Source of the DNA: Desulfobulbaceae bacterium
GTDB taxonomy: Bacteria > Desulfobacterota > Desulfobulbia > Desulfobulbales > SURF-16
DNA: 63,024 bases
Direction: 5' to 3'
NCBI GenBank assembly: GCA_002868945.1
Contig: PKTX01000081.1
Span: forward strand, 1-63,024
Part shown: positions 62,925 to 63,024 of the stretch, piece by piece
Layout: each line of letters opens with the position of its first letter
Numbering within the stretch: position 1 is the stretch's first letter
The notes under the pieces: model-generated
What the model saw: only the letters and a program-made list of their open reading frames with translations
Databases searched by the model: none
Told to the model about the DNA's origin: nothing
Program-made: the position numbers and the translations under genes

Positions 62925-63024
62925 TCAGCCCGTTGAAAAACTACTGCGCTCGAAGGTCTCTCTTCGTTCGCTATCTACTGATGCGTCGTCAAAATTCGGC
63001 TCAAAATGCTCATTTACCCATGTA
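62925..63024. repeat. Dispersed palindromic repeat R1, copy 3 (cut by window edge)
   Basis: Starts CAGCCCGTTGAAAAACTACT and matches copy 1 (reverse complement) closely, including CTCGAAGGTCTCTCTTCGTT and GATGCGTCGTCAAAATTCGG. The end also resembles the centre of copy 2 (TGAGCATTTTGAGCCGA). Confidence 0.78.

Overview
The window looks like a chromosome segment of a Gram-negative, metal- or electrode-respiring member of the Desulfobacterota. The clues are five c-type cytochrome genes with 5 to 26 heme motifs, a decaheme/porin pair, a selenocysteine-containing SelD, sigma-54/c-di-GMP regulation, and close likeness of two hexaheme proteins to Geobacter OmcS. Genus cannot be fixed by eye; a Desulfobulbales or Desulfuromonadia-type organism fits.

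Layout. (1) 1-13962: housekeeping genes rph, tgt, yajC, a U32 peptidase-family gene, gpsA, selD (read through an in-frame UGA), a PiT phosphate transporter with its DUF47 partner, a nitrilase-RfaE2 fusion, groES-groEL, and tRNA-Met. The gaps hold several families of short palindromic repeats. (2) 13946-28767: a 14.8 kb genomic island bounded by a 19-bp direct repeat of the tRNA-Met 3' end. It carries DUF3088, an Mrr-type endonuclease, and a type I restriction-modification system (hsdM, hsdS, hsdR). Between hsdS and hsdR lie a helicase, a DUF2290-like partner, an AlbA/Schlafen ATPase, an hsdR relic and a Fic gene. No integrase is visible. (3) 28879-35215, minus strand: a five-gene operon with a decaheme DmsE/MtrA-type lipoprotein, an MtrB-like barrel, two orphan solute-binding proteins and a sensor kinase with one heme motif in its sensor domain. 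(4) 35513-40700: a PilZ-PAS-PAS sigma-54 activator, a diguanylate cyclase, a broken PRMT-like gene, a HAMP membrane protein and an IS3 relic. (5) 40882-45563: carbamoyltransferase, SxtJ, DUF5989 and SGNH hydrolase cassette. (6) 45605-62499, minus strand: a large extracellular electron transfer locus. In transcription order it has an NHL propeller, two OmcS-like hexaheme cytochromes, a YncE-like propeller lipoprotein, an outer-membrane barrel, two CsgG/TolB-like lipoproteins, a PpiC-type foldase, a 26-heme and a 16-heme cytochrome, another NHL propeller and a pentaheme cytochrome. That is 59 heme motifs in 16.6 kb.

How it may work together (inference). OmcS-like proteins could polymerise into cytochrome filaments outside the cell. 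The 26- and 16-heme proteins and the barrel would carry electrons to them across the envelope. Control appears to run through c-di-GMP or a related dinucleotide: a GEMM-type riboswitch sits directly before the first OmcS-like gene, with a leader that can pair exactly with its Shine-Dalgarno. A sigma-54 promoter precedes the NHL gene. Tandem palindromes that could be enhancer sites occur both there and upstream of the PilZ-sigma-54 activator. The riboswitch-filament-conduit-activator circuit is the most interesting content of the window.
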